DNA of 64,000 nt from Rhynchopus sp. YZ270_cl-10 (lineage: Eukaryota; Euglenozoa; Diplonemea; Diplonemida; Diplonemidae), in assembly GCA_964035575.1 (NCBI GenBank), contig OZ037925.1, forward strand, positions 496,001-560,000. The letters run 5' to 3'. The position numbers and the translations under genes were made by a program. The first letter of the stretch is position 1, and every line of letters starts with the position of its first letter. Positions 46,782 through 57,976 of the stretch are shown piece by piece. The notes under the pieces were generated by a model that saw only the letters and a list, made by a program, of their open reading frames with translations, searched no databases and had not been told where the DNA came from.

Positions 46782-49700
46782 TTAGATATTAGACACTTCG
46801 ACGCAAGCCTTTGGCAAGGGTGGCAGGACACCCATACCCCTTGGAGAAGCAGCGGTGGGCACAGACTGTGGACGCGAGAGCCCGGCCACGGTTTCAGAGA
46901 GGTCTTGGAGCTGGCTGAAGATGATCTGGAGCATTTCTCTCTCGGGGGTGTCCGTGACCTGTGTGTGTGTGGTGTGTGTGATGCCTAGTGAGGGTGAAGG
47001 GTAATTCTTGCACAGAATGTAGTGGGGAAGACGGAGACTCGTGTGTTCAATACTTATGCATCATGCAGGTGCACAGTTAGTATGTGCGACCCCAGTGTTT
47101 AACTATCAGTCGCTATTTTTTTAGTGTAATATCTTCGCTCCAAAAAAAAAAAAAAACGGAACAAAGTTCCGTGCTCAAAGTTGTCCGAAGCCTTACTCAG
47201 AAGGTATCGACGTAGGGTCATCCTCAACCCTAAAGAAGCAACTTTTATTTCTTCACTTCACTATTTTCCCAAAAGCTCATAAAAACACATGGTCGCTACT
47301 TTTTTTTGTTGTGTTAATTTTGTACGAATAATGCCTCTCATGCACACACACACACATTTTCACCACCGAAGTTCCACCACAGTACGGTGATTGGGGTGGT
47401 GGGGGGGTGGGGGCGGGGAGTGTGAAATGGGAAGAGCTGTGGTACCTTATCGTAGACGTCGTGTCGCCACTTGTCCATGTAGTGCAGAATGTGTAGCCAT
47501 TCCTCGTCGGTCCATTCAAACTGTAAAGGTGATGGTGTTACAGAAGGGGTGTGGATATAGGAAGTATATGGGGGGTAATGTGGCGGGTTTCGTGAACACC
47601 AATTATGATATGTGTTGTGGCCGACGACCCCAAAATAACAGAAAGTAGCACAAAAATAGCACAACAATAGCACCCCCTTTCAGCCACACCAATATGTGTT
47701 GTTTTTTGTGAAAACTTGGTTAAGTGTAGACTGATTGTGTTCAGGTCTGCCAAGAATTTGTTGGGAATTATTATTTTTTTGAAAAAACAAAATAAATGGA
47801 AGCATGAGGGGATGCAGCCACCCTCCCCTCCCCTCTCCTCCTCTTCCTCCTCCTCTCCCTCCCTCCTCCATACCTTATCTTTGAGATGGTTTTTCCGCAT
47901 CCGTTCTGCGTACTTTTTATCGTATTTGTATATCTTCATCTTTTCGTAAATCTGTCTGAGAAGCTCCTTTTCACGCTTAAGTCTCCTCTCTAGAACCCCT
48001 TTGTCCTCTTCATCTTCATGAGTTGAGTGCCCCCGCGTCATCTTCGCGCACTTCGAGTACAGTCTATTTGAATGCTTTTGAAGCCACTTCATTATCATAA
48101 TATCCTGTTGCCCTGCCTTCGTTTTAACCGCCGCAAGGGACTCATTGATAATCGCGAGGACCATATTCAAGAGTATACACCACGCAATGAAGGTGTACGA
48201 CATAATAAACACTACAGCCGTATAAGCGTTATTCTGTGAATCACGCATTCTATAGTAAGACTCTTCCGCAAAATCGCCGATCAAATGTCTTAACAACGTG
48301 CCGCATGAGGACACAAAGCTTTTATACTCTGTCATGTAGTATCCAAACAGAATATTCCCTAAAAGGCCATAAGCAAAGACAACGATAGACATCATTGCGA
48401 CGACAGAAAGCAGTTCCCCCAAAGCACGCTCAACAGTTTCTACGAGGAGGAAGAGACGTGGGTTGTATTGTGTAAATCGGAAAAACCCTCCAATCGCAAG
48501 CGCGCAGGCAAACCCATAGCAATTCCACGAAGATTCATACAAAAACGCCCACGACACCATTTCCGACCACATTCGTTCCAACTCACGTTCGGTTAACCCA
48601 TTAAATTGGTTGTTTTTAAGGGAAACTGTAATATGCCAGAAATGCCAGCGATACCCATAGGTTAACATGAATAACAGCATATTTGCTAAGGCATAGGTAT
48701 TCCAGAAGCCGAAGAAGCTGAGAATTTCTCCGTGAAGCTTCCAGTTGCGGAAGAGGGTTTGGACGAGACGGTAGAAGATGTAGAAGAAATATATTGTGAC
48801 AATCACGTCAAGAATGAAGATTGCGACGCCTTTTACAGAGGCAATCGAGAGAAAGCGGAACGGTACCATGCGGACATTGGGATGCCATTCACCCCCTGCA
48901 GAGATCTCGAGAAACGCTGACGTGAAGAGAAAGGTCCCGGTATTGCGGTTCAATGTCAACACATCAACAGCGATAAACCGTGTCGCCTCATCCACCCAGT
49001 TGCTAGCACGCATTGCACGGATTTTCGCAACCGCCTCCCCTAGCGTATTGTTGTCTGTCCGAATTTTGGAATAAAATGTTTTTGATGATTCCTTATAGGT
49101 AGAGTACAACCCGGTCATAGAAGGAAACTCTATTTCGCTTGCAAGACTCTGTGCTGTGGCAAAGACTTCTCCCTTCAAAAAATCGCCGTAAGGCGCGCCA
49201 GATAGGGTGCTAGTATACCCTGAATGGTAGTCAGGGTAGCAAAGCTTTGGCAGGAATTGTTTGAGGTAGAGGGCCACCGCGTGATAGCCTTCGTCCTCAG
49301 AGCAGAGTCGGGGGGTGACCCTTTGCTGGCGGATTACGATGAAGCCGAGGGGTTTGTTGCTTTGTGCTATCATAGAGCCATCTACTGGGTCACCACCCCA
49401 AATGCTTGAGAGATATGGGGACTCCAACCACCTCCAAAAATCGTCCTCCCCCGAGACATCCCAGAACGTTTTCTTGAAGGTGAGGTCGTTTGAAACGCCG
49501 AAATTATTGTCAATGAGAGAGTCTGCTACTGCGTTTACAGTGCGGTGGACTCCAGCATCGTATTGCTCGGCTCGAGAGACCATCATGATGACCAACATGA
49601 AGAGAAGAAAGGAGCAGTACGGAATCAGCTCCCGGAAGATAAACCCTTTGTTCACCTCTCTCTGGAAAAGCTTGATGAGGCGGTCAACCTTCACTTCATC

Positions 49701-49898
49701 TTCCTCATAGAATATCGGGTTGCAGTGCCGTCTCTTCTGTGTACGTGTCAAAGGCGAAACAGCCTGTGGCGACGCAACGTCTCCATCCCGAGGGCTCCCA
49801 TTGCTATTGTCCGTCGTCGTGTGGTCCATGTGTATTGTGTCCACCTCCCGCATTTCCTCTGTAGGCATGCTTCCAGGCAGGCGTACATCCTGGCCCAT
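46782..49898 (-). CDS. Polycystin-2-like TRP cation channel, three exons
   Basis: Exons 49898-47874, 47520-47446 and 46958-46782 give 758 residues; donors GTATGG and GTACCA, acceptors TTTACAG and ACACAG, all phase 0. The start is the first ATG (MGQDVRLPG). Cytosolic N-terminus of about 90 residues, TM1 near 91-107, a ~245-residue extracellular loop typical of polycystins (TOP domain; paired Cys at 199 and 220), TM2 near 355-378, TM3 near 402-416, S4-S5 near 460-518, pore helix and filter LIGDF near 539-542, S6 AWCILLNMVLAIINES near 572-587. A basic/acidic coiled-coil-like C-terminus follows (ERRLKREKELLRQIYEK) and the last exon adds EREMLQIIFSQLQDL. Polycystin-2 channels conduct calcium and other cations, often in cilia; a ciliated life stage is an inference. 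Confidence 0.93.
47173..47250 (+). repeat. Short repeat family SR5, copy 4 (polycystin intron 2)
   Basis: GTCCGAAGCCTTACTCAGAA, GGTATCGACGTAGGGTCATC, CAACCCTAAAG; GCCTT/AAGG and GGGT/ACCC form two small hairpins. Confidence 0.75.
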
Positions 49899-50051
49899 CC
49901 TCGCGCCACGTCCTAACACAATGAACCCGGGGATTGTTGTAGTGTCTTAAATGGAAAAATTGAAATAAAAGGCGATACAAAGAGAGAGGAGGGGGGAGAG
50001 AAAGGGAAGTGTAAAATCTGTGTGTTTTTTTTTTTTTTTTGAAGAATTGTT
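49899..50051. other. Upstream region of the polycystin gene
   Basis: No further exon found. Ends with the 8-bp target duplication of the next element. Confidence 0.5.
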
Positions 50052-50596
50052 CAGGGAAATAGCTTGGTTTTCCTCCAAAATCAGGAATTATGCGAAAACG
50101 AAAAAATTTTTCCGCCCGGTCGAAAGCGGTCGTTGCGCTTCGCGCAAGCCTCACTGAGTGGAGAGGCGAAAGGTCAATTTGCGAGATAACCAAAAACGGA
50201 ATGCAATCCCTTATTACGGAGCTTGGTCTTGCACCTTACGTTCCACTAACCGTATGGAAAAAAATAAATGGCGCCGCAGGCGAAAAAAAAATAGGGTACG
50301 GTGTAAAAATGCTGGTTTACAACCACACAGTCACTCAACAAACCCTTTTTTGCGGAGCAAAAAAGGAAAATGGCGCCGCAGGCAAAAAAAAATTAAGGGG
50401 TACGGCACATCTGCAAGCGCAGCGAGCGAAAATTTTAAGGTTCCATCATTCCAGTCATTTGGGAGATCTGGGGGTCCGCGGGCGAGGGGCTCCCAAAAGT
50501 GCCTAAAAATCCCCTCTTTTTTTTTTTTTTTTTTCCCCCCAAAAAATCCAGAATTATGCGATGTCGCATAATTCGGTATATGGAGCTATTTCCCTG
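50052..50596. mobile_element. Non-autonomous hAT element (MITE) with 8-bp target duplication
   Basis: Termini CAGGGAAATAGCT and AGCTATTTCCCTG, with AATTATGCG repeated inverted just inside. GAATTGTT is duplicated exactly on both sides (50044-50051 and 50597-50604), the 8-bp signature of hAT transposition; CAGGG ends also fit. Interior of 545 bp has no transposase. It contains duplicated GGCGCCGCAGGC-AAAAAA blocks (about 50270-50290 and 50370-50390). It may be mobilised by a relative of the transposase at 1-2340, but the termini of that element are not visible for comparison. Confidence 0.93.
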
Positions 50597-50651
50597 GAAT
50601 TGTTGGAACAGTGCAGTGTGTAGTTAGTTACGTTTTTTTTTTTTTTTTTTT

Positions 50652-50712
50652 GAAAATTTTGTTGTTTTAATGTAGACATCCCGAAGATGAACACTATACT
50701 ACACGCGTCTAA
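50652..50712 (+). repeat. Short repeat family SR1, copy
   Basis: GAAAATTTTGTTGTTTTAAT, GTAGACATCCCGAAGATGAA, CACTATACTACACGCGTCTAA. The CTACACGCGTCTAA extension is shared only with the next copy. Confidence 0.78.
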
Positions 50713-51190
50713 TCCTTTTTGTTATAATAAGTGAAGAGGAGAGCGGAGAAGGAGAAGGGCTGACGCTCATGCTATGATATTGATGATGATGGGTTGACTC
50801 ACACAATCGATGATCGAAGAAAATAGGGCGAGAAGAGGAGGATGAGGAGGAGGATGGTGTGGGGAAAGGAAAAGGAAAAAAGGCGCCTTTGTTTTTTTTT
50901 GTTTTGTTTTTCCAGCTATTATTTGAAGCTTGTTTTGACAGTTTTTTTTTGTTCCTTTTTTTGGTATCTTTTTTTTTGTGTTTATGGGGTGTTCCCATGG
51001 GAACGCCTCAGTTTATCTTTTTTTTTTGTGATTGCAGAACGATAACAAACCAGAACAGATTGGGGATGAAGAGGAGAGGGGATAAAGAATGGGGGGGAAA
51101 ATCAAAAATAGGGGGAAAAATCGAAAAAAAAAAGGGGTCTAGGCCCTTCTAGATCCTTTCCTGAAAGAGGGGAAATCCCCTTTCTTGTTT

Positions 51191-51255
51191 GAAAATTTAG
51201 TTGTTTTAGTGTAGACTACCCGAAAATGAACTCCACTATACTACACGCGTCTAAG
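51191..51255 (+). repeat. Short repeat family SR1, copy
   Basis: GAAAATTTAGTTGTTTTAGT, GTAGACTACCCGAAAATGAA, CTCCACTATACTACACGCG; sister of 50652-50712. Confidence 0.8.
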
Positions 51256-51682
51256 GGAGATAGTTAATGCAATGCTCATGGCGGCTGCGGCATTGAATTC
51301 CTAGCTGTCAACTATTTTTTTTTTTTCTTTTTTTTTTTTTTTTGCAAAATTCACAACAGAGCACCGTTTAAGACCACCGCTACCCTCTCAAAAAGGGGTG
51401 AGACAAAAGGGGGCTGGCTGTTTGGTTGCTCGCGGGAATGCAAAAATGTTAGGTAATAGGGAAGGGTTTGGGTTGTGCACCTCATGCGAGCTTCTATGGG
51501 ATCTATGAGGCAAACAAACGGTTGTTTATGTTGAGTTACTTTTCTTTTTGTTTTTTTTTTTTGAAAAGTTGTTTCGGTTCAGTTTAAAAAAAATGAATTT
51601 GTTTTCATGTATTTTCACTTCAGAAATCTTGAAGAAATGAAAAAAAAATGAAAAATGTTTCATAACAATATAAATTGAAAAG

Positions 51683-51770
51683 GTGCAAAAACGCCTCACC
51701 GTCTATCTGCGGACAAAGACATTAAAACAATTTTGACTTGAAATCCAAAGCCCCACAGGAGAACCTAACA
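51683..51770 (+). repeat. SR6 followed by an SR4 start
   Basis: AAAACGCCTCACCGTCTATC (SR6) then, after ATTAAAAC, GACTTGAAATCCAAAGCCCC (diverged SR4 start). Confidence 0.7.
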
Positions 51771-52059
51771 ATACTTTCCTCCCCCTCCTCCTCCTCCTCC
51801 TCCTCGTGCTTATGTAGCACGAAGAATTTTTTATTGTATCGACCATCACCCACAAAGAAGTGGCAAAGAGGTTACCCTAACACCACATACACACCATCAC
51901 AGGATAGCATGGTTTGTTTTTCTTTGCAGGAAAGCGCCAAAAAAAAAGGGGGGAAGAGGAAACCAATTATTTCATAAAACAAAACAAAACGGAAAGGCAC
52001 CAAAGCAGAATCTCACTGCACTTTGAAAAATTTCTCCAGGACTCTGCTCGGGAGAATAG

Positions 52060-52126
52060 TTGGCTTTGGAATACAAAAAAAAACCCCTCTCTCTCTTTTG
52101 ATAGTGTGTGTACCTTGGTACCGTGG
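52060..52126 (+). repeat. Short repeat family SR4, partial copy
   Basis: TTGGCTTTGGAATACAAAAA, CCCCTCTC, GTGTGTACCTTGGTACCGTG. Confidence 0.7.
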
Positions 52127-52470
52127 CCAGATCACCCCGAAGAAGAAGAAGGAAAAAGTCATGAAGGGTATTGCATTTGACAGCATGTCGCACATTGTTA
52201 AAGGGGAAAACGGGTAGTGAAAATATACAGTTACTTTGGTCAAGTACTGAAGGATGAAGAGGAAGGGGAAAGGGGAAGGGGAAGGGGAGGGTGAGAAAAA
52301 AGTGGGAAAGGTTGTAAATATGAACTTCAGCCTCACCTTTAAAAAGGATATCGGGCGTTTTTTTTTATTTGTGCGCAAAAATCTGGACAAGAATATTTTT
52401 CTTTTTTTGTCTCTGAGCCATCAGATTGGGTGACATGGCTTCGACATTTACAATATCAGATGCATTATTT

Positions 52471-52515
52471 GAAACCTTTGTTGTATCAGTGTACCCCGAG
52501 AGGATGCACTCCACA
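52471..52515 (+). repeat. Short repeat family SR1, copy
   Basis: GAAACCTTTGTTGTATCAGT, GTACCCCGAGAGGATGCACT, CCACA. Confidence 0.72.
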
Positions 52516-52894
52516 AAAAAAAAAAAGTTCGTTTTTTTAGATATTTTTTATTTCGTCCATTGATGTGGCGCTGTTCACCCCTTTTTTTTTCACAAACACA
52601 ATTTTATTTTAAAAATAATCTCGAAGGGGGTTTGGGCCGCTCATGATAACTACGATACCCTAAGCCTCCTTAGTAGCTCTGATGGTGCTGTGTGGTATGT
52701 AAGATGCACACCACTGCAACACATTTCTAAACTGTTCTTTTGGAGGAAAAATGTTTTGGGGTGCGTGGGGAGAAGGGTGATTTGATTTATTTTGGTATAT
52801 TTAGTCCACGTACATATGCTCTGTACGATGCTTAGTTTTGAAGCAAATCGCGAGCGTTTTTTTTTGACATAGTTTTGTTGTGTTTGCCAAAGAA

Positions 52895-52967
52895 TAGTTA
52901 TTGATACAGGCCATCTCAACTGACTGCCAACACACTGTACGATGCTAGCTATGGACAAAAAGCACAA
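52895..52967 (+). repeat. Short repeat family SR2, copy
   Basis: GTTATTGATACAGGCCATCT, CTGACTGCCAACACACTGTA, CGATGCTAGC; more diverged than the other two. Confidence 0.72.
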
Positions 52968-53082
52968 ATCTTAAACTCTGCAACCGGGACAAAAAAAAAA
53001 AAACATAATTTCCCACTATCGTATGGGTTTTATGTGAACTGAGGAGGGGGAGATTTGCTATTTGCTATTTGCCTTATTTTTT

Positions 53083-53134
53083 GAAAACTTTGTTGTATTA
53101 GTGTATGGCACCCAAAAATGCATTTCTTTACTGT
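53083..53134 (+). repeat. Short repeat family SR1, copy
   Basis: GAAAACTTTGTTGTATTAGT then GTATGGCACCCAAAAATGCA; 3' part degenerate. Confidence 0.65.
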
Positions 53135-53257
53135 GTCCAAAATAACTTGGCGTCTAAATTAGTATGGCGGATTTGGGTATTTTTTGGGGGGTAATTTGAC
53201 GCCTTTTTTTTGGACTATAAACATATTTTGGACTGCAAAATGCTTTTATTATTTTTT

Positions 53258-53310
53258 GAAAGAATTGTTGGAATACGTGTAGTTGCCACCCTGAGCAAGC
53301 TCCACTGTCC
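53258..53310 (+). repeat. Short repeat family SR1, copy
   Basis: GAAAGAATTGTTGGAATACG, GTAGTTGCCACCCTGAGCAA, CTCCACTG. Confidence 0.65.
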
Positions 53311-53509
53311 CTAAAGTTACTCACATAAAATGCCTCGGATCGCGGGTCATCTTTTTTGCACTATCGACAACAAGACAGGGATCCCCAATTTGATATGAGG
53401 GGTACTCAACAGAATGCAGGCACGCAGTAATATCATCTAAAAAAGAGAAAAAAATGCTGTTTTCTCCACGGAAGGGCTATCGGTGGCAAAAAAAGAGAGG
53501 GGGAAAAAG

Positions 53510-53554
53510 TTCATAAGATGACCCTAAGACTCTCATACTTAGTCCATCTTATAC
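53510..53554 (+). repeat. Short repeat family SR3 hairpin, copy
   Basis: ATAAGATGACCCTAAGACTC...CTTAGTCCATCTTAT: outer stem ATAAGATGA/CCATCTTAT, inner stem CTAAG/CTTAG. Confidence 0.82.
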
Positions 53555-53582
53555 AAAAAAAAAAAAAGGTGAAGTTGATTCA

Positions 53583-53622
53583 TGCAAACGCCTCGCCTCA
53601 GAGAGGCAGACACTGCCACTCC
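53583..53622 (+). repeat. Short repeat family SR6, copy
   Basis: GCAAACGCCTCGCCTCAGAG then GGCAGACACTGCC; the CCTC/GAGG and GGCAG/CTGCC pairs form hairpins. Confidence 0.65.
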
Positions 53623-53718
53623 ATAGATGGGGGGGGGGGGGGAAGGGAGAGAGGTTTGTAGATGGTTTTGTTTATGTTTTGTACTTTTTGGTTGTGCACT
53701 TTTTTGTTGTGTTTTTTT

Positions 53719-53769
53719 GAAAACTTGGTTTGTATTAGTGTAGACACCCGAGGATGACCTCCACTATAC
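53719..53769 (+). repeat. Short repeat family SR1, near-consensus copy
   Basis: GAAAACTTGGTTTGTATTAG, GTAGACACCCGAGGATGACC, TCCACTATA. TAGTG pairs with CACTA and GAG with CTC. Confidence 0.85.
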
Positions 53770-53884
53770 AAAAAATGCGTTTTTTTTTAGCGGGAAGGGA
53801 GAAGGGGGGCGAAAGAACAAAAGATCGTTCCTCCTCTCTAATATCGGCATATATCTCGGGGGCTCTGGGAATTTCAAAAAAAAA

Positions 53885-56124
53885 AGGGGAATAGTCAGTT
53901 ATGCCCTACCCTTTTTTTGAAATGGTCAGAGATACCCGAAAATAAGTTCAGATATTGGTCAGAGATACCCGAAAATAAGTTCAGATATTGGTCAGAGATG
54001 CCCCATTTTCAAAAATAGGGCATAACTGACCAATATCTGAACTTATTTTCGGGTATTTCGGGTATCTCTGACTATTTCTCAACTTATTTTCGGGCATGTC
54101 TGACCATATCGCCAACTTTTTTCGGGTACCCCAAAAAAGTTGGTTTTCGGGTATACCCAGATACCCAGATACCCAGATACCCAGATACCCAGATACCCAG
54201 ATACCCAGATACCCAGATACCCAGATACCCAGATACCCAGATACCCAGATACCAGGTCCAGGTCCAGGTACCCAGGAACAGGAAAAAAGTCGTGAAAGAG
54301 CAACCACAGCTCCACATGACAAACACAAAAGTGTCCAGTCACGTGGGGCATTCATGCACTGAGGAGATAATGATCCAACAATTTACAAGAAAGATTACTT
54401 AACCTACTGCTGGAAATTGCCAGGTCGTAGTAACACACAAAGTGTGCCTCCGTTCGGGAAGACCGGATATTCTAGAGACCAAAAAGGCCTCAAGAATATC
54501 TTCCGGTAGTCAAGGTAGAACCGAGTGAACGGCCCAAGACCCCCGTGGAGAAGTTAAATGTTGTAATGCTATCAGGTAGAAACTGCGAACACTGTCTTAC
54601 CCTCCTCAATGCATGGTGGTTGATGTCTTCCACAACAAATTTCCTGTACCCAGGTACCCAGGTTCCCAGACCCACGCAGTACCACGTCGCAGTACTACGC
54701 AAAATTTACCACCAGACCCTGTCTTCGTGCACCTGAAGTACAACGCCGCAGACAGGCCAAACATGCGTTGGACTCAGAGGAATGCCCGCTGTGCAGGTAT
54801 CATGAGAACCAACTCCCAGCAACAAGGGGCGCCTTTTGGCGGGCGTTGTTGAGGGTGTTTGGGGTGCAAAGTTTTCCACAATTTTGATGCGCGGGTACAG
54901 AAGTGTTGTCTTGTTCTTTCATCTCTAAGAAATGTAAATGTCAATCGCGTTTAACTACCACTAGGGCTTGTTCAGTGAACCCACGAGGGGTCGAAGGGGG
55001 TTGGTTATCCCATATCTATCAAAGGTTGTGTCGACCAGGCTAAACCACTATGTTACGCTGTACGTTGTTAAATCCGAAGAAATAACACTTTAGCAGCCGC
55101 AGGAAGTTTGCTAAAAAGAGTGCCTCACGCTACACAAACCACCACCCGCAATTGACTTAGATGTTATAACAAAGAGAATTCAGAACAAAACAACACCCTG
55201 CCCCATACACACTAAATTGTCATGCTTCGAGAGCATGCCTGGGCCAAAATTACTTGACAAAAAAGGCAACAAGACCACCCACAAGGAGTGTGAAATGTGC
55301 ACTGGTTTTCTGGGGGAACGCAATATTTTCTTGTGCCTCGTCCTCCGTAAGCAGAGGACAGACTTTCCGGAAGGTTGCCAAAGTCGAATTTCTTGCACTA
55401 GCTATGCTCCCTGGGTTAATGGCTATAGCAGTGACTGACAAAGTGTTCCCACCCCCAGGTCTTCGTCCACAAACAAATCTAGAATAGATTGATTTGGGTG
55501 AAGCCTTGGATTTTGAGTTGTTGAATGTCGGAGAGCGGCGCTCATCGCAATCACGGATGCAGTTCAGATTTCACGATCCTGTGATGAGTGTAAATGTGGG
55601 GTGTGATTAAGTTATGGTATACAAACGCAGTAGTCGGGAAGGGTGAGGTTAATGAAAAAAGTGGTAATAACTATGTATTTCCGCGAAATAAGGTAGCCTT
55701 TTTTCACGCTACAGAGAGTTTCCTGCTGCACTAATGGTTCCCAAGCGAAGCGAGGGACCATGTATAAGGGTTTGCGGGTTTGCGGGTATTTACCCCCACT
55801 AAAAGTAACTGTGTGTGGGGTAGAGGGGTGAAAATCATACCATGCTGCTTCAATACTGTCTCTGCTGTCGCATTCCTCATGGTGGGTCACTCACCCACTG
55901 GGCAAAAAATCAAAGGGGGTACCCCCAAATAAGTGGGTACCCCAAATAAGTTCAGAGATACCCGAAAAAAGTTCAGATATACCCGAAAATAAGTTCAAAT
56001 ACCCGAAAATAAGTTCAGATATAGTCAGTTATGCCCTATTTCTGGTTTTCGGGTATATCTGAACTTATTTTCGGGTATCTCTGACCATTTCAAAAAAAGG
56101 GTAGGGTATAACTGACTATTCCCC
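53885..56124. mobile_element. 2.24-kb element with long terminal inverted repeats
   Basis: The first ~70 bp (GGGGAATAGTCAGTTATGCC...) and the last ~65 bp are inverted copies with about one to three mismatches. The subterminal word GATACCCGAAAATAAGTTCA recurs several times in both orientations at each end. Flanked by A-runs on both sides. The interior holds an octamer array (54152-54253) and about 1.7 kb (54280-55900) of GC-balanced DNA unlike its surroundings. Several short open frames lie there, one Cys-rich (KECEMCTGFLGERN near 55285), but no family is recognisable. It could be a non-autonomous element with captured DNA or a decayed autonomous one; superfamily unknown. Confidence 0.82.
54152..54253 (+). 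repeat. (ATACCCAG)n octamer array
   Basis: About 12 copies inside the TIR element; related to the subterminal GGGTAT words. Related ACCCAGGT words recur at 54648-54666. Confidence 0.93.
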
Positions 56125-56330
56125 AAAAAAAAAAAAAAAAATGTGTAAAACATGCATTAAAACATGATTCACGGCAAAAGAGAAAACGAAAGGTGAACGG
56201 GTCATATAGACCCGCGCAACCATGCCGACGGAAGTATAGTATTTCAATCATATGCACTCAATTGATAGCATAGGAAGAGGTCAAAAATATTCCCAACTTT
56301 TTCCCAACGGAAGTTTTAAAAAAAAAAAAA

Positions 56331-56372
56331 GGTGACAACGCCTCAATGGACGCAGACAACTATTGAAGGGTG
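56331..56372 (+). repeat. Short repeat family SR6, copy
   Basis: GTGACAACGCCTCAATGGAC then GCAGACAACTATTG. Confidence 0.62.
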
Positions 56373-56896
56373 TGGGCCTCACAGATTGCACTCCCGTTTT
56401 TAAAAGGAATTTTGGGAATTGTTCCCGTGATAGGTGGCACCACCACAGCCACAACGAAACACATCATCGGAGATAGCATCAAACACACACAAAGGGAGAG
56501 GTGGGGGCAAGGCGGGGGGATGCGAGAGTGACACACAACACAACAACATGGGGTTATGTTCTGCGCAAGAATTACCCTCACAAGGCATCCAAAACAACAC
56601 AACAACAACAACACAGCTGCTGGGATAACTGCCCCCCCGACACTGAGACAGAGAGACAGAGAGAGATAGAGAAATAGAGTTTTTTTTCTTCTTTTTTTTA
56701 TACTCTTGTTGGGTGCAGCCGCCAGACAGAGCCTTCGCTATCTCCAGAAACAATATATAAAAAAAACTGTTTCCAGGTTGTGCTTTTACTTTTTACAAAG
56801 TCCTCACCGAATTCTACATTTCACGCATATTTGGCTCCAAATCGTTCTAATTGATTGGGTGAGTTCATCCAAATGTTTTTTTTTTTTTTTTTTTTT

Positions 56897-56933
56897 GGGA
56901 ATGATCCTAAGCCTCTCTCTGTGCTTAGTCACC
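56897..56933 (+). repeat. Short repeat family SR3, partial hairpin
   Basis: GGGAATGATCCTAAGCCTCT...GTGCTTAGTCACC: inner stem CTAAG/CTTAG intact, outer stem lost. Confidence 0.7.
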
Positions 56934-57142
56934 AAAAAACACCAAAAATAAAAGCAGTTGTTTTTTAGGGTAGAAAAAATAAATACACAGTGTTACAATA
57001 ACAGCCGTCACTCTCCCCTCATTTGATTTCCTTTTTACCCCATATTGCAGTGACATCAAGGTAAAAAATAGGTATACAGAAAAATTGGGGGGGAAACGAG
57101 AAAAATCGAAATACAAAACAAAACCTTCCACCACAAAAACCA

Positions 57143-57200
57143 AGTTGGCTTGGAATACAAATGTCTCATGATGCTGGGTCTGGCGTAACTACCACCTGAT
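57143..57200 (+). repeat. Short repeat family SR4, partial copy
   Basis: AGTTGGCTTGGAATACAAAT then GTCTCATGATG; the middle is diverged. Confidence 0.65.
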
Positions 57201-57745
57201 TTTACAAAAAAATAGAAACTAACTTCCGGTTCTGAATAAAAAGAAAACAATGAAAAACAACTTTTTTTCGTTTATCGCTCCGCAAGCTTGATGTGTTTTT
57301 TCGCTGAAGTGTATGTTGTGTGAGAGAGAGAAAAAACAATGAATGAGAAAAACACAAGCTGGCGGGCACGCACCTTCCGTCGTTTCTATTTCCTATTTTC
57401 AAGTACCTTGATTTACAAAAAAAAAAAAAAAAACCGGCTTTTGGCCCTATCCGGTCTATCCTCGCCCTATCTGGACATATCTGGACCTATCCGCGGGGTA
57501 AAAATAAGGTGCAACAACTTGGAAGACAGGAATACCATCGATGACACAACGTGAGGGGAAGGGTCCGAAATAACCCTTCCCCCATCCCCCTGAAAAGTAG
57601 TGGTTATATTATGATGGGTAATTATCACAATACAGCCACCACTACCACCCCTGAATATGACACACAATATATTATTTTTTTCTCGAAGGGAGGGAAATGA
57701 TTTATAGAGACTGGGATTGATAGAGTAAATAAAATCTCTTTTTTA

Positions 57746-57848
57746 CCGTATTCGTAAAAAAAATGTTCGTAAAAAAAGGTCGAACTTCCAGAAAAAAAAT
57801 CCTGAAAAGGTCGAACATTAGTACTGTCGATAATTCATTCGAATACAG
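57746..57848. mobile_element. 103-bp Tc1/mariner-like MITE
   Basis: Ends CCGTATTCG and CGAATACAG are inverted (one mismatch) and flanked by TA on both sides. Interior contains GGTCGAAC twice around AATCCTGAAAA. The TIR start is related to the nested element in ankyrin gene 8. Confidence 0.72.
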
Positions 57849-57976
57849 TAAAACAAAAAGCACTCTGTATACCCAGGGGGAGTTCTTTTTGTTGTCTTTT
57901 TTGCCCTTTTTCGCGAAAAACGAAAAATAATGAAATATCAAAAAAAGGAGATACCAATAGAAAGGGGGTACTGTAC

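Larger units (their letters stand above)
50605..53884. other. Gene-free 3.3 kb with many short hairpin repeats
   Basis: No convincing exon on either strand. Homopolymer runs alternate with SR1, SR2, SR3, SR4 and SR6 motifs. An A-GGGGAAGG run near 52270 and a CTC-triplet run near 51780 are simple repeats. Confidence 0.6.
56125..57745. other. Gene-free spacer
   Basis: No convincing gene. A minus-strand frame at 56400-56753 has a plausible-looking start but is dominated by simple sequence. SR3, SR4 and SR6 motifs present. Confidence 0.5.

Noticed and set aside
52650-52967. 105-codon minus-strand frame as a gene exon
   Set aside because: It overlaps an SR2 motif and low-complexity DNA and has no family resemblance or splice context.
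56400-56753. 117-codon minus-strand frame as an exon
   Set aside because: The first 15 residues look plausible (EIAKALSGGC) but the rest is simple sequence, and no matching exons were found.
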